Assembly (NCBI GenBank): GCA_905250025.1
Contig: CAJNOJ010000187.1
Coordinates: forward strand, 142,638-206,637
Length of the DNA stretch: 64,000 nt
Reading direction: 5' to 3'
DNA from: Adineta ricciae
Taxonomy: Eukaryota > Rotifera > Eurotatoria > Adinetida > Adinetidae
Made by a program: the position numbers and the translations under genes. A model generated the notes under the pieces. That model ran no database searches and was not told the origin of the DNA. It worked only from the letters and a program-made list of their open reading frames with translations. Below, piece by piece: positions 28,003-39,952 of this stretch. Numbering within the stretch: position 1 is the stretch's first letter; the number at the start of each line of letters is the position of its first letter.

Positions 28003-29514
28003 TCAAATCTTTTCGTGTGTTAAATAATCTTGTAATAGTTGACAAGCATCTGGATCGTATTGGAAGCACTAGGAGTAAAACTTTGAACAATTCAGCTAAA
28101 AGTATTTCCGTTAGTTTTACTTTTTTATACATTAACGCAGATTGTTCTGTATCTTTTTTTACTCCAAATCCAAGTTCGAGGCATCTGCCGAGAATAAATA
28201 TGGCGATAGCAATACCTTTTCGAATATATTGTGGTAAGCAACAAGATACTCGAGATAACTCATCAATATTATCCAACGCAGCTACTCTGAATATATGAGA
28301 AAATCTATTCTGATAAAACATCTGTTGATTTCTACTCACCGTTTCGCTAAATCAGTTGCTTTTGTATATAGTTTTCGATTGTAATATGCATAAACAAGTA
28401 GTCCCATAGCCTATCGATAAGAATGCGTTATCTTGTGAGAATAATATTCACGAGTCATTCACCTACATAGATATTGCCTCGTTCTGATGCTTGACGGAGA
28501 TAATCAATAGCTTGATTAATATTTTTCGTTGTACCAACACCAAATAAACTCATCGCACCTACAGCACCTGAAATTTCATATTTAATTACCTTTCATATTT
28601 GTAATAGATATCATCTCGATATTACCAAGACTTTCAAGCGAACCACGCTGTGCTGCTTGATTATGCCAATACCAAGCTTTCTTTAAATCATACACAAATG
28701 AACTTTTGCGTGAATAGTAAAACGCGAGAGCGGTTTGAGCTTCTACAACTGGATCATGTCCATCGCCATTGGCTGCTAATAGCCACCAACTACAATAGAT
28801 AAGTTGAAAAGATTTCGGAAAGTGTGAATGTTATTACTGTTCAGCTTTATCTTCGGAATGTGCAACACCGAAGCCTTGAAAGAAAGCTTTGCCAATGTGA
28901 AATTCAGCATATGGTACAACAAAGCAGTTAGGATCTTTGCCTTTTGCTGCGATTTCGACCATCATTTGATACGCATCATCCTAGCAGAGAATCATCATAT
29001 TTTTACCGTTGTAAATCAATTCTGAACGAACCGGGGTGAATCCAGGCGGTCCTTGTTCATCAAAACCCATTGTAGCCAGTTGATACATGGCTAAATATAA
29101 AGAAAAAACATTCGAAGGAAATGTACAATCAAACAGTGACATACCACGTAGATCGACATCCTTAATTTTTGAATACCATTTCCACGCTTTGTGGTACTGT
29201 TCCGTATCATAATAGAATTGTGCAAGAAGCATGATTCCTTCGCGAGCTCGACATTTGCACTTCGCAGGATCATACGTATCCATGCCACACGTGCATTCAG
29301 TTAAATCAAGTAAATCACTTTCGAATTCATCTTCCCGACCATTTTCACGTAATAATTCGCGTGTATTATCTCTCTATACAAGCAGTGCGAATACCAAAAC
29401 CGTATACTTGCAGACAATACTTACGAGAATCAAGCGTTCAATCATAAATTCTCGAGCGCCGAGTGCTTGAGGAACAGAAGACGCCAACTTCTCCCCAATG
29501 CCTTGTGCAGCCAT
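28003..29514 (-). CDS. LRP2BP: LRP2-binding protein, Sel1-like repeats
   Basis: A cytoplasmic helical-repeat adaptor that in mammals binds the tail of megalin (LRP2). Nine exons fit by phase: 29514-29425, 29373-29145, 29090-29032, 28980-28838, 28789-28626, 28567-28467, 28410-28340, 28286-28121, 28068-28003, giving 362 residues (human 347). Sel1-type repeats show as HIGKAFFQGFGVAHSEDKAE, VEAQTALAFYYSRKSS, ESLGAVGAMSLFGVGTTKN and GRCLELGFGVKKDTEQSA. Blocks KAWYWHNQAAQRGSLES and YLRQASERGNIYAMGLL align closely with human LRP2BP, and the C-terminal LLQDYLTHEKI matches its end. The N-terminal extension contains a CTCGMD...CKCR cysteine patch not expected in the human protein. Most introns are 45-60 bp. 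Confidence 0.88.
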
Positions 29515-30580
29515 CGTTTCTAGAATTCAAACAGAGAAATCGATAAAAACAATGAAAATTTAGATGTGTAACAAAAATCACACAGTATCCTATTTCAAAA
29601 CTTCGATAAACATCTAAACTCTTGATTCGATGTTGTGAAAGTAACTATGACAGGTAATCAGATCATGTTACCATATTTTGAAAGTTACCGTTCGAGCAAC
29701 GGAGAAAATAAATATATCCGGCTTTCGAGTAATCATGAGATAATCCTCGACAGATTATACAAATCTGAAATTTTCATGTTAAGCGATCGAATGTTTTGCT
29801 GAGAAAATTTTCTTTTTCCATTGTTTTTCAATCAATCAAAACTATTCAGGATTAATGGCAGCACACGAGAACGTGTGAAGGTAAACAAACATTTTCTCCA
29901 TGTACGTTCAGCTCACCTGTTCCGATGCCATTTAGTAGGTCGATACGATGGAAATTTCTCTTTCGAAAAATATCTATTCAAATTCACTTGTGAAAAAAAA
30001 TTCTTTTTTCAATTGCCGGGGAAATTTGAATATCTTTCGTGTGAAATTTTCCATGTCTATTAGCACCATCTTGAATATGTCATACTTTTCTCAGTCATCC
30101 AATGAGGTTTGACAATCTCCTCGTGTCATGACAGTCAGTCGGACAGTGTAGACGAAACTTTGACAAACAGAGATCGTTTAAAGCGCAATCATCCAGGCCT
30201 TTTTGAAGAACCAATTATTGATGAGATTTTCAATCTTTTTTGTTGTTGTTGATAACAAAATAAAGATATTAAAGCTTCTCATGGGAATGTTATTTATAGA
30301 ACACCTCGCGTGTTTCTCTGATTTATTTGCGTCAATCTTTCTAATTTGCGAAGTTGATCGCTGAAGGTCACCATATGTCCATTATCCCTCGGTGTTCTCA
30401 TCATGACAAAGCAAAAGCGAAAATCTTTTATCAATACATAAAATGAAGTCGCTGAGATGGTTTTATCTCGAACATCTGACGACGCAGGGAAAAAGTTTTG
30501 TATATAATTGTTGTTAGCCATTATCAATATCACAATCGGCCTCACACGTTTTTCAATCACACGACGAAGTGTATAAGACA
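29515..30580. other. Intergenic, no gene seen
   Basis: The divergent promoter region between LRP2BP (-) and the cathepsin L-like gene (+). Short frames at 29821-30063 and 30294-30581 have no support. Confidence 0.5.
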
Positions 30581-31785
30581 ATGAGATCTTTAATTCTTTT
30601 GTGTGCCGTTCTTATAAGTGCACATTGCTTCCCAGCGTCGAACGAATCTTGGTCTTTATTCAAACGTGCTTTTGAAAGAAGATATTCGTCCAACGAAGAA
30701 GAGTTGCATCGGTTTGTTGAATTTGTAATTTTTCTCAAAAAATTCTATTGTATAAATAGTCGACAGATATGGGAAAGAAATGTTGCTTTGATTCAACAAC
30801 ACAATCTGGAAGCCGATCTTGGTCTTCATAGTTATACACTCCAAATGAATCGATTTGGTGATATGGTAAAATCATTGAAAGAAGTTCTTATGTTTTATAG
30901 AATTCTTTCTTAAAGACAAATGAGGAATTTCGAAAACAAATGAATGGATTTAAAAAGAGTGCAAAGGACGAAGTCAATCAAGACAATTATCAAACATTTA
31001 CGGCACCAGCAGATTTCGTTCTTCCAGATAGCATTGGTAGGTCAAGTCTCTTTTCTTAAATTATTCTACGGTGTCTTCCATTCAACAATATAGATTGGCG
31101 TACCAAAGGCTATGTAACATATGTAAAAGACCAAGGTCAATGTGGTTCATGTTGGGCTTTTTCAACAACTGGTGCACTTGAAGGACAACATTTTGCAAAA
31201 ACATCAAAACTCGTTCCGCTCTCCGAACAAAACTTAGTCGATTGCTCATGGCTCAACTTTGGATGCAATGGTGGTAACCAAGATCTCGCCTATGACTACA
31301 TTAAAATGCATCATGGAATTGATACTGAACAGACTTATCCATATATGGCTCAACGAGAAATGTGTCAATTTCACAAAAAAGATGTCGGTGCTACAATTAC
31401 AGTACGCATCTGTTTTTAAGTAAATAGAAATGATGATTCTGTTTTTGTTCATTCGTTATAGGGTTATACTCGTATACAAAAGCACAATGAAACGGATCTT
31501 ACAGCTGCCATTGCTGCAGTTGGTCCAATCGCAGTTTCCATTGATGCTTCACAAGGTTCATTTCAATTTTATTCGAGAGGCGTCTACGATGAACCAAATT
31601 GCTCAACAAAGAGACTGGACCATGCCGTTTTAGCTGTTGGATACGGATCGTTGAATTCAACAGATTACTATATTGTTAAAAATTCATGGGGTACTAGTTG
31701 GGGAATGCAAGGTTATATTCTAATGAGTCGAAACAAACAAAATCAATGTGGAATTGCTACATCAGCTCTTTATCCACTTGTCTAA
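30581..31785 (+). CDS. Cathepsin L-like cysteine protease
   Basis: A papain-family (C1A) endopeptidase, made as a preproenzyme for lysosomal or digestive proteolysis. Five exons fit by phase: 30581-30711, 30760-30865, 30916-31036, 31094-31401, 31462-31785, giving 329 residues, the normal length. Signal peptide: [16 protein letters not shown]. The I29 pro-region shows the ERFNIN-type helix ([17 protein letters not shown]) and an MNRFGDM block. The mature domain has [10 protein letters not shown] with catalytic Cys139, the GCNGG block, His276 in [11 protein letters not shown] and Asn296 in KNSWGTSWG. The start is the ATG at 30581. The in-frame GTG at 30569 is not a start. All catalytic residues are present, so the enzyme should be active. 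Confidence 0.95.
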
Positions 31786-33107
31786 AAAGCGATTGTTTGT
31801 TTTCTTTCTGGAATAGAGTATTCAGGGTGAAGAAGTATATTTTTTCATAAACATAACACGATTTCGCAATTGTGCCTTTAACTCAAAGCTATAGCGTCTA
31901 TCAAAAATGTCATAAAAGTGTTCGCGTAAGAAATTTGCATCAGATCGAAAACTGTCCGTCACTATGAAACGAAATAAATTACTCTATAAATGACGTATTC
32001 TAGTTCGTCATTTTCAATGTTTTACCCTGTGCAAAAAACTGTTATTCTATCATTGAACTAATCTTAATCATCTTCATTTCTTCCCGATGATGGTTCAAGG
32101 ATATGTTTCTGGTTTATGTGACAGGTTCGTTCGTATCATTCAGAGAGTTGAAAGTGATTCAATGAGACGAAGCTAACTCTTCTACAGCATCATGATATTT
32201 TTATTTCTTGCCATCGAGCAATACAAAAATATATAGGTGTCAGAAGCTTTAAAAATAAGTGTTCTCAATCATCAACAGTATAATACTGATCATCCTCGTA
32301 CTTGAAAATTCGATAAAAATCCATTTTTGATATTCAGTTCGCCTCGAGAAGCAAAAAGCGGCTTCTACACTCTCCAAAATTAGAATAGTTTTCAATACTA
32401 ATTGGTCCGCTTATTTCCCTTCGGATATTTTCCTTCTTTAACAGTGTAAACAATTAACATTGGTACTTATTTTTAATTACTTTCAATTCGCCTATATTCC
32501 TAGCAGCGGTATCATTTGAATTCAGTTCATTGAAGTGTATACCCACATTATCAAGATTTTAACGACATCAGTACAGTTGAAAACTTGAGTATGTCGCTGA
32601 AGAAAGAAACGGATGTAAACAAGGGCTATCGTATCACGCCTTTCTTTGAGAACCTATACTTTTCAGCGTTACATGATGCTTATGTCTGTTGCAGACATGT
32701 GAAATATAGAATAACATTCGGTATACTCCGAGTGAGAAGGAAATCAATCAATAATCAACATTATAAGGTCATGAAAATGTGTTCAACGAATGAAATATGA
32801 ATAGAATAGATGTCAGTAGGGAAAATTTTTATTTTTCTTTCATGATCATTTTATCAGTGGATTGGATATTTGCTATTTCGTCTCACTCTTCGCAAGGAAA
32901 CATAACATAACTTATCAAGTCGAAGAACAGCTTCAAATTATTCATCTTCCTTCCTTCTGTAAATGTCCCCAATCCTGTTTTTAGTCATTTATGACTCAAA
33001 AGCTTTCGGTTCATCTCTCTCATGACTCATATCCGGATTGAATAGTATAAAATGAAACATAAAATTCATTTTTCTCTACCTTTAGATATATTTTCACCAT
33101 TTGAGTC
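31786..33107. other. Intergenic, no gene seen
   Basis: The spacer between the cathepsin and Ral genes, containing the cathepsin 3' UTR and the Ral promoter. The 71-codon frame at 32585-32800 has no support. Confidence 0.5.
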
Positions 33108-34005
33108 ATGGCAGCGTCGAATAAAACAGCAGCTGTATACCGACTAATTATGGTAAATCATTTTCCAGAAAAATCATCAGTTCTTGTTTATTCAATATGA
33201 ACTATCTAGGTTGGCAGTGGTGGTGTTGGAAAATCAGCTCTCACCCTTCAATATATGTACGATGAAGTAAGTGTGAATCATTTGTAATGAGTTTATGTTA
33301 ATTTCGACATTTAACTTGTTCTTAGTTCGTTGTGGATTACGAACCAACAAAAGCCGATTCCTATCGAAAAGCAGTGATGCTTGATGGTGAAGAAGTTCAA
33401 ATTGATATATTAGATACTGCTGGCCAAGAGAACTATGCTGGTTTGTTTGCTCTGAATAACTATGCTAATAATTCTGATGATTGTATTTTAGCAATTCGAG
33501 ATACGTACATTCGTAGTGGTGAAGGTTTTCTTCTTGTATTCGATGTCACTGACAGTGAATCGTTTTCGGATCTCAACGAACTCTAGTAAGGACTTTCTTT
33601 AGAAGAAATTTCGTCATTGGATATCTTCATTCGATATAGTGAACAAATTTTGCGTGTCAAAAATGGAGGAACAAATATTCCCGCAATCTTAGTAGGAAAT
33701 AAAATTGATTTAGCTGAACGACGCAAAGTTACGTTGGAAGAGGCAGAGCAAAAAGCACGCAGTTGGTCGATTCGGTACATTGAAACATCAGCTAAAACAA
33801 AGCATAATGTTGATAAAGTAAGATTTCTGCGTTTCTCGAAGAAATATTATACATTGACTATTTTTCTCTTAAGGTTTTCTGTGAATTGATGCGTATTGTC
33901 CGTCCGTTTAAAAATCCCGTACGCGAAACACATACAGTTGCACCACCTGGCCCACGAATCAAACCTCAGAAAACAAAAAAAGGTTCCAAATGTGTTATTT
34001 TATAA
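33108..34005 (+). CDS. RAL: Ras-like small GTPase Ral
   Basis: A membrane-bound molecular switch that controls exocyst-dependent vesicle delivery and membrane traffic. Six exons fit by phase: 33108-33152, 33210-33266, 33326-33440, 33492-33585, 33640-33817, 33874-34005, giving 206 residues, the same length as human RalA. G1 is GSGGVGKS at 17-24. The switch I region [11 protein letters not shown] is typical of Ral and not of Ras or Rap. G3 is DTAGQE, G4 is GNKIDL, G5 is ETSAKT. The C-terminus is a geranylgeranylation CaaX box, CVIL. The 51-bp intron after 33440 is open in frame and would insert 17 residues in switch II if kept, but its removal restores [17 protein letters not shown] as in all Ral proteins. 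Identification is secure. Confidence 0.97.
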
Positions 34006-34331
34006 ATTGCTATCACGAGTTCATCTCTGTTCTTTCTTTTCCTCAATTATCAGATTTATCTTTGTTTGTTTTTTTCTCTTGTTATTGCTCTCTTATTCAA
34101 TTCGAATTAACATCAGACAACAGTGAAAAATCATTCTTAAAAACTACTAATCATCAAATGTCTTCGTCTATCTTTTCCTCTTGTGCAATTGATCGTTTTT
34201 TGTGTGATTCACTCATGTTTCTGAGGACAAAGAAAAAACATAGATTCACATGGAAACATTGATTTATTTACTCTCATTTTTTTCTTCTTCTTTTTTTGTA
34301 CACACGCGCCTGTTTGTTCTGCTTCTAAATC

Positions 34332-34337
34332 AATAAA
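34332..34337 (+). promoter_or_regulatory. Polyadenylation signal of Ral gene
   Basis: AATAAA about 330 bp after the Ral stop codon in a T-rich 3' UTR; the likely cleavage signal of that transcript. Confidence 0.5.
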
Positions 34338-35210
34338 TCAATTTCTTTCAATTTAATCGATAAAAACAGAGAGTTTTGCTTCTCTTCAAAAATATTTTCT
34401 CGAAGGATTATAATCCTTTTCGAAGGCTGTAATTTAATAGAAAACAAACGGAACGATGAATGTCAGCTGATTTCCTACGCTTTGTCAATGACAAGTGACA
34501 TTCATCGCGTGTTATTCGAGAAGAGAAACTTCTCAGTGTATACTTTTATTCACTTGCTTTTGAATGATGATCAATTATGCATGAAGATCTTCTGTCCCGA
34601 GCTAGTTCAATCGTTGCAATATTTAATCAATCGATATATGCAAATCATATTTCTAATAAAAATCAATTCTCGAGAGAATTCTACAAAATTTTCTCAATTC
34701 GTCAGAGAGACTAGTTCGAGTGGTATAGACGTATAATAAACCTTGATTTATCGATACTATTCAGATTGATTCACTTGATACGCACGTTGTTCGATGAGAG
34801 GTAAACACCATCGCAATGACGTTTCTTCTCCTTATATAACAAATATATCGAGTGGAATATGATCTTCGTTGCGTGATAAACAAATCGTTTGTAAATCAAA
34901 CTTTCCTTGCGGTTTATCATAATCATCCTATAGATTAAATTCACTTTTACCGATCCATTCGAATGAACAGTGGAAGTATATCCAATGTCACTGCAACTGC
35001 AGTCGTTTATTCATCGGCATATCATTTCATCCCATATGGGAAGTATCGCGTACGATCTATGGAATATTCTTTACATGCCGATATGACAGATGACTACTAT
35101 CCAAGGAGAAATTCAAAGATTGATCATGATATTTATTATCGGATCGAAAATGATAAACGATTGGACAAATAGTCGGATACCCAGTTATCGCAGCTTCGTG
35201 TGAAAGAGAA

Positions 35211-35228
35211 TATATATATATATATATG
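35211..35228. repeat. Short TA microsatellite
   Basis: Nine uninterrupted TA units in intergenic DNA. Confidence 0.9.
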
Positions 35229-35384
35229 AATGTAAACGTTTGCGAAAGTATAAGGCTTCTTGAATTACTAGAAGGGCTTCTTCATACATCCAGAGAGAAT
35301 TTTGTACATTCAACTCCATTCTGTAAGGTTTTCTCGGTCACTTGATTTTCTTCCTTATTTTAAATAAATAATGATTGACATTGG

Positions 35385-36088
35385 TTAAAATATGAATGCG
35401 ATGTTAACACAGTTGGTCTGATATTCACCAAAATTTTCATTCCTACATGATGCGAATGTTTTTTGCAGCGGTAAGCAGTGATGGCGCACATTCTGTATCC
35501 CAAACAAATGCAATAGGTCATGATCGGTTAGTTTTATATATCGTTCAATAATATGTTCAATTACAGACCCGTCGATAAAATAATAATCGAAATCCGAATC
35601 TTTATTCTCAAGATATACCATATCACCAAAATAACTGTCAGTTTCACAAATGTACAATCATATGCTGTATCATGAAATAAACCGAGTTCATAATCATGTC
35701 GTAGTGTTACGTACAGAGGGATATGTCTATAGAGTGGATCATTATGTTTAGTACTATGATCCGGGTTTTGCATCCGATATCGACGAAAGTTTTTTATCCA
35801 ATGAGACTATTTTTCTCAGCTAAATCACAATAATGGCAATGATCATCCATCGATGGTGGAGAAAATGTATGACGAAGTCGTTGTGTAGATGAAGAATTTT
35901 ACTAGTTATCATCTATACGATTGCAAATGGTTTATGTAAATAAATTTTACATTTAATTGTATCAGAGGATATCAGGTTCACTTTCACGTTCGACTATATT
36001 TACTTCGTGAAACCTCATGATGGCGACGATCCTCATACGGAACCTCATTAATCTCTTTATCAAGAAAAGCTCGCGTCCGTGTTGTCAT
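35385..36088 (-). CDS. Unidentified four-exon gene
   Basis: I do not recognise this protein. Four exons fit by phase: 36088-35988, 35901-35874, 35806-35656, 35599-35385, giving 164 residues. All introns have GT-AG ends and are 56-86 bp. The product is polar and rich in His, Tyr and Asp, with no signal peptide and no membrane helix. Examples are TRTRAFLDKEINEVPYEDRR, SHWIKNFRRYRMQNPDH, PLYRHIPLYVTLRHDYELG and DYYFIDGSVIEHIIERYIKL. The joins were chosen only by phase and splice sites. The 28-nt second exon and the GTCATA donor of the following intron are the weakest points. It could instead be a decayed gene. Conservation in a related rotifer would decide. Confidence 0.45.
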
Positions 36089-36330
36089 TGGTTCGTCCTT
36101 TGATCAGACTTGGACACATATAGAATTATAAGTCACAATAAAGATTAGATATTTTGTTAGTTGATTCTCTTCAAAAAAGATTATAATCTGATTTGTTTTA
36201 TCCTGTACCCATTTCAGTGATATTCGTTCAATAGAACATTCCAAAAGAAATATATAATCTAGACAGAAGCCAAGAAAAAAATAGCAATCACAAATGCCCC
36301 AAACGTAGCAATAAAACTGAAATGTCAAGT

Positions 36331-38007
36331 CTAATCATCGGGATATCGTGTTCCATTGATTGTCCATGATGCTGGCGTAAGTATTTTCACCAAAGTTTGT
36401 ACACGTTTTAAATGGTCTTCTTCGAGCATGTCAGCAACCTTTGATAGCTTGTTCTGCACAGCATACACTCCAACTACACCAGCTGCTTGCCCAATAGAGA
36501 ATTCTATCGGGTGTAGACGAGTTGCTGAATTCACTAAAAATGATTGTGCCATGGTCTTACCAATTACTATCAAATTATCTATGTCACGATTTGTCATGGC
36601 TCGTAAGGGTATGTAAAAAGGTAAAATAGGATATTGTTCTTTTATGTACGACGAATAATTACAATGCATTGGATGTATATCAGCGTTATAAGTACCAATA
36701 CATAAACGATCTTCGAAAATATATCCATGTAAATCACGTGCATGTCCGCTGATAGTGGTAATATTCATAAGAAAATCTCCGACACCAATTGATCGACGTG
36801 ATTCTCTTAGATAGGGCATTTTTGCTAGGCCATGGCATGTGCCTGTTGCAGAAACTGAACGTACAAGTACAGTTCGATTAGTCCATTGAGGAGGTGAATT
36901 ATTTCGATACCAGTAATGATACCCATAAGCTTCTCGTTCTGCATTCTGAATAGCATCTAGATTCACACCACCTTGCCATTGATTTGTATCTCGTTGATGT
37001 TGTGTATCCGATAGAGAAAGAAAAAAGAATTCTTTTTTATAATCATTTCCACCTGCCCAATTTTGTATTGTTATATCATTAGCAGCGACAATATTTGCAT
37101 TAGGTGCAGACGTGTTGACTCGCCGATACGTCCATATACGTTCCCATGTTAAAGATTCAAATGTATAATTTGCTCCTCCGGTTGGTTCAGGCAACGGATT
37201 GGGTGGTTCATCAGTAGGTGTTTCGCGTAATTGTTGAAGAAAATCGATTGTAAACGCTTGTCCACACGTCGAATCGCCAATACCTGATGTATCGCCATCG
37301 AAACGTTCCATCACACCTTGCAGATAACTTGCATTTGATAAAACTAATGCCTCACCCCATGAACTGCCATCCATTACGTATGCTATGTTCGTAAATGATA
37401 ATTGAGTCTTCGTAAACCATGCACTGTCCGTTGGTGAGTACCAATCGGGTAGTTCTTCCGACAAAAATCGACACCGTTCAGTTGATGATTGAATTGGTGT
37501 GCGTTGAATAGCCTCAATTTGAATAATTCGACGACCACTTGCATCTTTATCGATGCGTTTAATGACTGTATTATAAAATATACGTGTGTTATTCAATTCT
37601 GGCACGATTGCTTCTGAATGAAACAAGTTTGGAATGGAGCATTTCGGTGACACCCAGCATCGACCTGTATCGCCTAGGACAGAAAGCATTTTGGCAAAGA
37701 GAGGATTTTGATTGTCCATTTGTCGATCGATCGAACCGACATCCAAAGTAAAGTTTGTATCTTTGTCTCTCAATACCTGTCCGGCAAAATCTGGTGCACT
37801 CAATAATTCAGCTGTTAATTGTCCACCAATCCAATCGGTTGGTTCAAGTACGCATGCATTTCCTTTTATAAATTTCGAAGCTGACAAAATTGCTCCCAGA
37901 GCAGATGTTGTTCCACCAACGATTAATAATTGACAATCATCAATCGTTCGAATGGAAGAATTGATCGATTGAATAAGACACAAAAGCATGAGAGTATACA
38001 GAAGCAT
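36331..38007 (-). CDS. Secreted FAD-dependent oxidoreductase, intron-less
   Basis: A single open frame of 558 residues encoding an FAD-dependent oxidoreductase of the FAD_oxidored type. A signal peptide covers about 1-18 (MLLYTLMLLCLIQSINSS). The Rossmann FAD-binding motif is LLIVGGTTSALGAILSAS, where the usual GxGxxG is altered to GGTTSALG, followed by CVLEPTDWIGGQLT. The C-terminal flavin block is HPIEFSIGQAAGVVGVYAV. About ten N-glycosylation sequons fit a secreted protein. Substrate unknown. The absence of any intron in 1.7 kb contrasts with neighbours that have an intron every 100-250 bp. Families of this kind are frequent in bacteria and fungi, so horizontal acquisition followed by gain of a signal peptide is a reasonable inference, not shown here. 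Confidence 0.85.
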   Translation of the reverse strand: MLLYTLMLLCLIQSINSSIRTIDDCQLLIVGGTTSALGAILSASKFIKGNACVLEPTDWIGGQLTAELLSAPDFAGQVLRDKDTNFTLDVGSIDRQMDNQNPLFAKMLSVLGDTGRCWVSPKCSIPNLFHSEAIVPELNNTRIFYNTVIKRIDKDASGRRIIQIEAIQRTPIQSSTERCRFLSEELPDWYSPTDSAWFTKTQLSFTNIAYVMDGSSWGEALVLSNASYLQGVMERFDGDTSGIGDSTCGQAFTIDFLQQLRETPTDEPPNPLPEPTGGANYTFESLTWERIWTYRRVNTSAPNANIVAANDITIQNWAGGNDYKKEFFFLSLSDTQHQRDTNQWQGGVNLDAIQNAEREAYGYHYWYRNNSPPQWTNRTVLVRSVSATGTCHGLAKMPYLRESRRSIGVGDFLMNITTISGHARDLHGYIFEDRLCIGTYNADIHPMHCNYSSYIKEQYPILPFYIPLRAMTNRDIDNLIVIGKTMAQSFLVNSATRLHPIEFSIGQAAGVVGVYAVQNKLSKVADMLEEDHLKRVQTLVKILTPASWTINGTRYPDD

Positions 38008-39952
38008 TTTTTATCTAAGACAAGACGAAAATAATGTGATTCTGTAGGATTAATTAATTACTATACAGATTTTAGAAAATCATTCTTTAATCATTGATAT
38101 TTGTTCGATCATTCATCATGAATAACATTCATCAGTGTGTTTTTTTATCTGTCATCAAGATTCAAGTGCTAATAAAAACATAAAAACCCGTTCGATTACA
38201 AGAAAACTATTATTCACTCGCTATACAAATTCCTGTCCAAGTCTTCCTTTTCTCTCAATTGACCTTCTCGCAAGTCTTGTATAAATAAATATACACAATA
38301 CTGAACTTTATGTCAACGAGTCCGGCAGGGATGAAACATCGTCATCCATTAGCAGATTATTTCCTTCCATTATCATTCGAATATGCGTATATATATATCG
38401 AGTCAACATAATACAAATAACTTCTAAGCTAAATCGTGATTTTTATTGTACTGTTTTTCTGCTTATTTTTTTAGTGTCAACGAATGTGACTGATAGAACG
38501 ATTGTCAAAGAATGCCTCGACGCTGTTGTGTCATGTGGATACACAAACTATTTAGACAAGGAAATCAGAAATTAGCAGAAAATCTTTTGCGTAAATTTGC
38601 TGAACTTAATGAAATCGGAGCTGATGATTGGAAACGTTCATTTCCCGTAGAATTAGAAGCTAGTCAACAGTTTGGAAGACTATCCGCTCTGAAAGAGAGT
38701 AAACGAAGTTTGTAGAAGAAAAAATAATAACGGTCACATACTAGTTGTTCGGTTTGTGAATGAAAGATGTTTATGTAGAAGAGAAAATCAGATAAGATAA
38801 AACTATGCAACAAATAGATTTTTCAAAAAAGTATCTCGTTTATTTATGTGTATCTTTCATGTTACATTTTGTTTTCGTTTATGATAAGATAAAACTCGAA
38901 GATATGGTGCATACATTCATAGTTTTTTACTAAATTTATTTTACGTAGATTTTTTTTGTCAAATATAAACTATTTTATCTAACAATAGATATTTTGTAGA
39001 CTAATAAGTAGATATTCCCTAGAATTCACTAGTTTCGTCTTTTACTTATTTATTTGTTAAGAAATGAGAAAGAGTTCTATACTATCATTAGCATTATTGT
39101 CCTAGTATAACCACAAAACATTATACATAGTTAAGTACTGTTTTCTTCTGTCATAAGTTCCAGTAAGAATATACTCGTTAAAGCTGGTATTGCTTGACAT
39201 AATTAGGTGAAAGTCCTGTACTATGTTCTGCATTCTGGTCGACAGTTTTCTCCTTTCTATTCTGAATGTATAAACTTAGAGGAAGATAACGCCTCTCTCT
39301 ATACTATTATACACATTGATGTCATATAGAGCAGACGATAATTGAAACTTATAAACTATTGCCTTCGATATTCGAACCATATTCGGTTAGAACAAATAAA
39401 TCATCGTCTTTTGCCGACTTTGTCACATTGTAGAATTCATATCCATCGATGATTGATATTTGACTTGTTTTGTTCGAGTAGTTGTAAGAAAATAGTTAGT
39501 AAGTTTTAAGGATACGCTTTCTGTTGATTATTCGAGTGACACAGAGAACATCGAAAGACTAATAGCGATATTTCGATGAATTCTACGCAAAATGGAGAAC
39601 AAATGAGATTTTTCGAAAAAACAAACATATAGATAAACACGATGTCATGTAAAATTTTCTTCTCGATGGAATGATTTGACGGAGAACGAGAAGAAAAAGG
39701 ATTAACTATACAATTTCTCGACTTTCCTGTGTTTACTTTTGTTTGTTATCTTTTAATAATCAGATAATAAGTTATATGAAAATAAACAATGAAGTGAATG
39801 TAAATTTTAGCTTTTTTTTTTCGTCGACCTTAAACCTTCAAGTAATAAATCATCTACAATTTTCTCTTTCTTGTATGTGTTCTCTAGATCTATTCTCATT
39901 AATATGAATATATTGATTCAACTAATAAGTGCATGTCAAATATAACCTAATC
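38008..39952. other. Intergenic with one small frame
   Basis: The divergent spacer between the FAD oxidoreductase and the ADP-ribosyl cyclase. It is strongly AT-rich. Apart from the 67-codon frame listed separately, nothing seen. Confidence 0.5.
38512..38715 (+). CDS. Possible small protein, 67 residues
   Basis: An isolated frame starting MPRRCCVMWIHKLFRQG and continuing with an amphipathic, charged stretch (QKLAENLLRKFAELNEIGAD). The composition is more protein-like than other short frames of this AT-rich spacer. There is no recognised family, no obvious splice partner and no signal peptide. It may be a small gene, a fragment of an exon, or chance. Confidence 0.25.
   Translation: MPRRCCVMWIHKLFRQGNQKLAENLLRKFAELNEIGADDWKRSFPVELEASQQFGRLSALKESKRSL

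Larger units (their letters stand above)
34006..35384. other. Ral 3' UTR and intergenic
   Basis: The Ral 3' UTR runs to about 34350. Beyond it, a 69-codon plus frame at 34963-35172 (MNSGSISNVTATAVV...) looks mildly protein-like but is unsupported. Otherwise nothing seen except a TA run. Confidence 0.45.

Noticed and set aside
37712..37933. Antisense frame within the FAD oxidoreductase
   Set aside because: Shadow of the real gene on the other strand.
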